A program made the position numbers and the translations under genes. Positions 60,013 to 64,000 of a stretch of DNA of 64,000 bases are shown here, piece by piece (position 1 is the stretch's first letter; every line of letters begins with the position of its first letter). This DNA comes from Fictibacillus fluitans. Its GTDB lineage: Bacteria > Bacillota > Bacilli > Bacillales > Fictibacillaceae. Under the pieces are notes generated by a model. The model did no database searches. It was not told the origin of the DNA and saw only the letters and a list, made by a program, of their open reading frames with translations. The stretch spans positions 1 to 64,000 of the forward strand of contig NZ_JAUHTR010000014.1 of the NCBI RefSeq assembly GCF_030418125.1. The letters run 5' to 3'.

Positions 60013-60312
60013 CTAGCGAAAATGTTCCTTTTTTCTAAGCTTTTCTTTAAAGGCATGCCACGAATTTTTTGATCCGGAGTAGCTTCCAATCGCCGCATAT
60101 CCGTAAAAAAAGCCCATAAACACCCCTGCAATAAAATGATGGCGGTGGCTGTACAAGATGGAAAGAAGAAGGCCGAGCAAAAGTGCAACCGAAGGTATTA
60201 ATGCCTTTGGCACCGGCGCTGCCCATTTGATGAGCTGCGTCAGCACGAGAACCAGCGGTACAGCAAGCACTCCATCCCAAAAATTTGTATGTATAACTGG
60301 AAAAACTTCCAT
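60013..60312 (-). CDS. Small holin-like membrane protein of unknown function
   Basis: The 99-residue protein has three hydrophobic segments (FWDGVLAVPLVLVLTQLI, ALIPSVALLLGLLLSILY, FIAGVFMGFFYGYAAIG) and a basic C-terminal tail. The layout is like small phage holin-like proteins, but no lysin gene is nearby, so a holin role is not supported. It begins at the ATG at 60312. Confidence 0.65.
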   Translation of the reverse strand: MEVFPVIHTNFWDGVLAVPLVLVLTQLIKWAAPVPKALIPSVALLLGLLLSILYSHRHHFIAGVFMGFFYGYAAIGSYSGSKNSWHAFKEKLRKKEHFR

Positions 60313-60375
60313 ATGTATTCCTCTCTTTTAGCTGAGTTACTCACAGTATCGCCAAACCCGTGAACTTTTATAGAT

Positions 60376-60429
60376 AAAAAAGAGGCAAAAACCCGCTGTT
60401 CCTTTTCGGAAACACATGGTTTTTGCCTC
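60376..60429 (-). terminator. Terminator of the MerR gene
   Basis: GAGGCAAAAACC and GGTTTTTGCCTC form a perfect 12-base stem around a 24-base loop, followed by TTTTTT on the minus strand. Confidence 0.92.
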
Positions 60430-60435
60430 AATTCA

Positions 60436-60852
60436 TTAAACGTTGAGCAAGCTGTCCACTTTTTGGATTAAATCCTTTAATTCTTCCTGAAAGGATTTCA
60501 TCTTCTCCATCTTTTGCTGCAGCATCTTCTCCTGCTCTTTCAAACCAACCGCGATCTCTTCCAATTCCGACTGCTGAATGGTTGTGTCCTTTGTTGACTC
60601 GTATTGATCTTTATGTTCGAGCACCCGCTCTTTAATGCTTAAAAAATGCTGCAGCTCCTGAAGTGAAAAACCGAGCACTTCCTTTGCATCGACGACTCGT
60701 TTTAATTGTTTAACATCTTCATCTGTATACAGGCGAACTTGCCCGTCACTTCTCTCCGGAGGATGGATCAGCCCAATCTCCTCGTAATACCGGATGGCAC
60801 GCTTTGTAATCCCTGTAATTTTTGCTGCTTCGTCAATTTTAATCCAATTCAC
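60436..60852 (-). CDS. MerR-family transcriptional regulator
   Basis: The 138-residue regulator has WIKIDEAAKITGITKRAIRYYEEIGLI at the N-terminus, then a wing (SDGQVRLYTDEDV) and a coiled coil (residues 85-135). No metal-binding Cys is visible, so it is not a metal sensor; the inducer is unknown. I chose the GTG at 60852 with GGGAG eight bases upstream; an earlier GTG lies against the ribosome site. It is a single gene. Confidence 0.92.
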   Translation of the reverse strand: MNWIKIDEAAKITGITKRAIRYYEEIGLIHPPERSDGQVRLYTDEDVKQLKRVVDAKEVLGFSLQELQHFLSIKERVLEHKDQYESTKDTTIQQSELEEIAVGLKEQEKMLQQKMEKMKSFQEELKDLIQKVDSLLNV

Positions 60853-60941
60853 CCCACTCACTCCCTTATAAAAATTATACCTTTACTATGACGCGAACGT
60901 CAAAGGTCCCGGTTAAAGAAGTGACACTCATGAAAAAACAC

Positions 60942-60965
60942 AAAAAACCGCCACAGAAGCGGCGG
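60942..60965 (-). terminator. Terminator of the serine hydrolase gene
   Basis: CCGCC and GGCGG pair with a short loop, followed by TTTTTTG on the minus strand, directly after the stop codon. Confidence 0.85.
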
Positions 60966-60976
60966 CCGTTCACGTT

Positions 60977-62650
60977 TTAATGATTTCGTTTGGTCCATTG
61001 GCTGTCTGTCACTTGTTTTGCAATACCTTTACCTGCGGCATCCTTTGCTTTCACATCTTTTACATACCAGCCCCGGCCGTTAACACTGGCATCCGTTGTA
61101 TACAAAAAGCGGACAAACTTTGTGCCGGCTGGCAAGGCTGTGGTTTCCTTCTTCCAGCCGCTGCTTTTTCCCGTAAAGGAAGAAGCTGTTTTCTGCCAGG
61201 TGACGCCGTCTGCTGATGCTTCTACCGTCCCATTGTCGCTTCCCTTTTCAATTTCAAACCATGTTTCAAAGCTTACAGTGGCGGCCGGTTTCTTCAATTC
61301 ATAAACGAGCAGCCGGGAGAGTTTATCGCCATAGCCCGCGAACCAGGCTTTTTCATGATTAGGCAGAGAAACAGGGATCGCATCTGCCGCAGCACGCGCC
61401 ACATCTCTTCGAACCGGATTAATCGATGGCATCGTTCGTGTTGGGTGTACACGGTTGGTCAATGTTAAGACAATGGTCTGGTTTTTAGGACTGATGACCA
61501 TCGTTGTTCCTGTAAACCCGGTATGGCCAAGTGTGGTTGCGTCAGACAGCGCATCCATGTACCATCCCTGGTCCAATTCCCAGCCAAGCCCGTGAGAATC
61601 CGAAGGGAATTGAGGAAGCTGATTCTCTTCCAGTAATCTGACGGTTGAAGGCTTCAGAATCCTTGTGGAGCCATACTTTCCGTTTTGCAGGAACATGTGG
61701 GCAAAGGTGGCCAGATCATGTGCCGAGGAAAAGACGCCTGCATGCCCGGCCACTCCATCAAGTGACCATGCATTTTCATCGTGGACTTCTCCCCACACCA
61801 TGCCCCTGTTGATATAAGGTTCATATTCTGTGGCAGCAATTCTTGGCTTTAAAAAAGCGGGTGGGTTATACATCGTGTCCTTCATCTTCAAAGGACCCGT
61901 TATCACTTCTTTCACATATTCATCAAGACGTTTGCCCGAAAGCCGTTCGACCAGCACCCCAAGGGTAATCATGTTCAAATCGCTGTATGTATAAGTGGTG
62001 CCTGGCGCGTTTTTCAGCGGGTAAGTCAGGATGATATGCAAGCGGTCTTCCCTGTTTGTCCCCATCTTATAGACCGGAATAAACGGCTCAAAACCCGAGG
62101 TATGTGTAAGGAGCTGGCGGATCGTCACCTTTTCTTTTCCGTTTTCATTAAATTCTGGGATATACTTGCCGACAGGATCATCGAGCTGAAATTCCCCTTG
62201 CTCGTACAGCTTCATAGCAGCCGTGGTGGTAAAAATCTTGCTGATGGATGCCAAATCGAATATCGTATCTTTTCTCATAGGAACCGGATGTTCCAGCTCT
62301 GTATACTTATCGTCCGTATACCGGGAAGCATAGCCATATGCATCCCATTTGGCGATGGATCCTTTTCTTGCGACCAAAACCACCCCGCCGGGGAACATCT
62401 TCGTCGCCATGGCATTATTCATAGTCGTGTCAATTGTGTTCAGTGCTTCAGGATAAAGACCCGCACTTCTTGGTGTTCCATTGTGGATTACAGGTGATGA
62501 GGAGCCAGGATAATTCCAGTCACCCGGCTTAAAATAGTTGACCGGGCTGCTTTGCACTTGTTTTCCCTGAGCGAAAGCCGGTGCACCTGCTGATAAAATC
62601 ATACTCAGACCGACGATTGCCGCTGCCGGCTGTTTCCATTTTTTCATCAT
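60977..62650 (-). CDS. Secreted serine hydrolase of the beta-lactamase/PBP4*-like family with a C-terminal extra domain
   Basis: The 557-residue protein has a signal peptide (WKQPAAAIVGLSMILSAGAPAFA). The penicillin-binding-like catalytic domain shows S135-I-S-K138, the YSD motif near residue 221 and HTGFTG near 380. About 120 C-terminal residues (SFETWFEIEKGSDNGTVEAS onwards) form a beta-rich domain like those after immune inhibitor A or MAM-type proteins. It may hydrolyse esters or D-amino acid peptides of the wall. The first of two ATGs (62650) is taken; the second is three bases on. Confidence 0.9.
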   Translation of the reverse strand: MMKKWKQPAAAIVGLSMILSAGAPAFAQGKQVQSSPVNYFKPGDWNYPGSSSPVIHNGTPRSAGLYPEALNTIDTTMNNAMATKMFPGGVVLVARKGSIAKWDAYGYASRYTDDKYTELEHPVPMRKDTIFDLASISKIFTTTAAMKLYEQGEFQLDDPVGKYIPEFNENGKEKVTIRQLLTHTSGFEPFIPVYKMGTNREDRLHIILTYPLKNAPGTTYTYSDLNMITLGVLVERLSGKRLDEYVKEVITGPLKMKDTMYNPPAFLKPRIAATEYEPYINRGMVWGEVHDENAWSLDGVAGHAGVFSSAHDLATFAHMFLQNGKYGSTRILKPSTVRLLEENQLPQFPSDSHGLGWELDQGWYMDALSDATTLGHTGFTGTTMVISPKNQTIVLTLTNRVHPTRTMPSINPVRRDVARAAADAIPVSLPNHEKAWFAGYGDKLSRLLVYELKKPAATVSFETWFEIEKGSDNGTVEASADGVTWQKTASSFTGKSSGWKKETTALPAGTKFVRFLYTTDASVNGRGWYVKDVKAKDAAGKGIAKQVTDSQWTKRNH

Positions 62651-62928
62651 TTTCCCTCCATTTTCAGAAAATTCAATCCCTTAGTAAAGAGTAGCAACGA
62701 TATACTGAAAAAGCCATGGAACCAATGTCCCATTCTTGTGCCGGCCCTTTCCTATCTTTTGGAAACTTCTTGTCAAAAAATCTAGTAAACTGTAATCATT
62801 ACCAAACTTTTTTCCCCCTCATAAATTACCAAAGCATGACTATTGACCCTGTTTTTTTTTAGCTTTCCATACTATAATCTGAGAGTTATTATTTTCTGAA
62901 TATAGTATAGGAGAAATGGAGGGTAGCT
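62651..62928. other. Intergenic region upstream of the sigI-like gene, no feature assigned
   Basis: The segment separates two divergent genes. It has TTGACC and TATAAT on the plus strand but with a 24-base gap, so I do not call a promoter. No SigI-type promoter (ACCCCC with CGAA) is clear. No coding sequence for a SigI N-terminal domain can be found in any frame. Confidence 0.5.
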
Positions 62929-63339
62929 ATGATCAGCTGGCTTAAACGAAGAAAAATGAATATCAAGACCCATTCATCACCTGACCTTGCTTCCCGCTCT
63001 TCAGTTGCAGCTCATCTGCAATCTGCATCCATTTCACCTGATAAGGAAATTGAACATTACAAAAGCAGACTTTTGCAATTTGGCATCAAAATTTGCGAGA
63101 TGCCAAAGTTAACCCCCCATTCGAAGAAAACCAGACTCGATGCCTACGCCATTGCCTCTTACATAGCAAACAATACAGAACTTAAATCTCTTTTTCTTAC
63201 AAAAAAAGGTCTGCCTGCATCCCAGCTATCAGAAGAATTTCCTGACAAGAGCTTTAAACGTTACACACCTTACATTATTGCTATCGCTCTCATTATTGTT
63301 GAAGACTATCATTATCTTAAAGGCTATTTGCCGGAATAG
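62929..63339 (+). CDS. Stand-alone SigI C-terminal domain protein (N-terminal sigma domain missing)
   Basis: The 136-residue protein matches only the C-terminal DNA-binding half of SigI: EIEHYKSRLLQFGIKICEMP near residue 40, then PHSKKTRLDAYAIASYI, KKGLPASQLSEEFPDKSFKR and YIIAIALIIVEDYHYLKGYL. Normal SigI proteins have about 240 residues and a sigma-2 domain before this part. The first 35 residues here are basic and low in similarity. The ATG at 62929 has GGAGGG. The stop overlaps the ribosome site of rsgI. It may be a decayed sigI or a small regulator. Confidence 0.72.
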   Translation: MISWLKRRKMNIKTHSSPDLASRSSVAAHLQSASISPDKEIEHYKSRLLQFGIKICEMPKLTPHSKKTRLDAYAIASYIANNTELKSLFLTKKGLPASQLSEEFPDKSFKRYTPYIIAIALIIVEDYHYLKGYLPE

Positions 63340-63351
63340 GAGGCCCTTACG

Positions 63352-64000
63352 ATGACAAAAGGAATTGTGGTAGAAGTTAAACGGCACCACATCATCGTTC
63401 TATCTGAGGGCGGTGTTTTTCGCAAGGTAAAAAACAATGGACAGCCTTATGCGGTAGGAAGTGATATCCTCCTGCCCAATGAACCACAATCAAGGCCTTT
63501 GTTCAGTCTTCCGGTGTTCAACTGGAAATCAGCTACCGTGTTTACCTTTGCCATCCTCTTATTATTTTTTCAGCTCGCCCCCAACACTGGACAAGGGGTA
63601 TATGCCTATGTGGGCATGGAGATGAATCCAAGCATCGAATTATCCATTGATGATGACATGCTCGTGCAACACATTACTGCCTATAATTCAGACGGTAAAA
63701 AACTGGTTGCTCTTCTTGAAGATTATCATGGACAGCCGCTTGAAAAAGTGACCGGGAAAATTTTCAAAATCTGCAGGGCCAAAGGGTTCATTAAGCCAGA
63801 TCAGGAAGTTATTGTTACTACCACTCTGACGAAGGACGTCAGTAAAGAAACACAGCAAAAAATTGAGCAGAAAATCAATTCTCTGATGGAACAAAAAGCG
63901 TTGGAAAACAAAATTGACATGACTTCATTGATTATTTCCAACAAAGAAAGAAAACGGGCAAAGAAAAGCGGTCTTACCCCTGCTAAATATGCGATTTTCA
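63352..64000 (+). CDS. rsgI: Anti-sigma factor RsgI, N-terminal part (cut by window end)
   Basis: At least 216 residues are visible. An N-terminal anti-sigma domain (MTKGIVVEVKRHHIIVLSEGGVFRKV) is followed by a membrane helix (TVFTFAILLLFFQLA, residues 62-76) and the conserved outer domain YAYVGMEMNPSIELSIDDD, where RsgI family members are thought to be cut at the Asn-Pro bond. The ATG at 63352 has a TAGGAGG site formed by the upstream stop codon. It senses the envelope state and holds SigI. The partner here is only half a SigI. Confidence 0.9.
   Translation, partial: MTKGIVVEVKRHHIIVLSEGGVFRKVKNNGQPYAVGSDILLPNEPQSRPLFSLPVFNWKSATVFTFAILLLFFQLAPNTGQGVYAYVGMEMNPSIELSIDDDMLVQHITAYNSDGKKLVALLEDYHGQPLEKVTGKIFKICRAKGFIKPDQEVIVTTTLTKDVSKETQQKIEQKINSLMEQKALENKIDMTSLIISNKERKRAKKSGLTPAKYAIF

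Noticed and set aside
60013-60312. Phage holin
   Set aside because: Three membrane segments fit, but no endolysin or phage context exists; left as an unknown membrane protein.

Overview
The window looks like chromosome of a spore-forming member of the Bacillaceae. The supporting evidence is a CotD-type spore coat protein, a YitT-family membrane protein, a SigI/RsgI-type locus, an eps exopolysaccharide operon in Bacillus subtilis-like order with an EAR (eps-associated RNA) element, a SAM-I riboswitch, strong Shine-Dalgarno sequences, and frequent GTG and TTG starts. I cannot fix the genus. Most genes lie on the minus strand.

Layout. 1-4250: two luciferase-like flavin monooxygenase paralogues, galE and a metallophosphoesterase. 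4450-6539: a plus-strand beta-helix protein with a coupled leader ORF. 6573-31557, read leftwards: an EPS operon of about 25 kb. It starts with epsA/epsB (chain length and kinase), then EAR, epsC, a set of glycosyltransferases, the EpsG polymerase and the epsL/M/N block. A visibly A+T-richer distal part follows, with glycerol-phosphate transfer genes, tandem GT4 paralogues, a flippase, a deacetylase-like protein with a leucine-rich tail and an acyltransferase. 31718-31933: a small SinR-like XRE regulator. 31964-38795: a complete paeninodin-type lasso peptide cluster (cyclase, 42-residue precursor, HPr-kinase-like tail kinase, PqqD-like B1, peptidase B2, nucleotidyltransferase, ABC exporter). 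39055-40578: an NhaC-family transporter behind a SAM-I riboswitch, probably a methionine transporter. 40659-47017: a LacI-controlled oligosaccharide uptake and debranching operon with a matching promoter, cre-like site and operators. 47039-62650: mostly single housekeeping and accessory genes, several with clear intrinsic terminators. 62929-64000: a stand-alone SigI C-terminal domain followed by the start of rsgI, cut by the window end.

The most interesting system is a possible shared regulon of lasso peptide and biofilm matrix. Sixteen-base dyads of the type GTTCTT-N4-AAGAAC occur at six places: two upstream of the lasso operon, two in the eps leader region, and two flanking the EAR. One is a perfect palindrome that fills the 17-base spacer of the eps promoter (TTGACT-N17-TAAAAT). 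The XRE gene sits between the two operons and could be co-transcribed with the lasso genes. The half site matches the known SinR recognition sequence GTTCTYT. Exopolysaccharide and a putatively phosphorylated lasso peptide may therefore share one switch. The dyads and promoter are read directly from the sequence; the regulatory link is inference.
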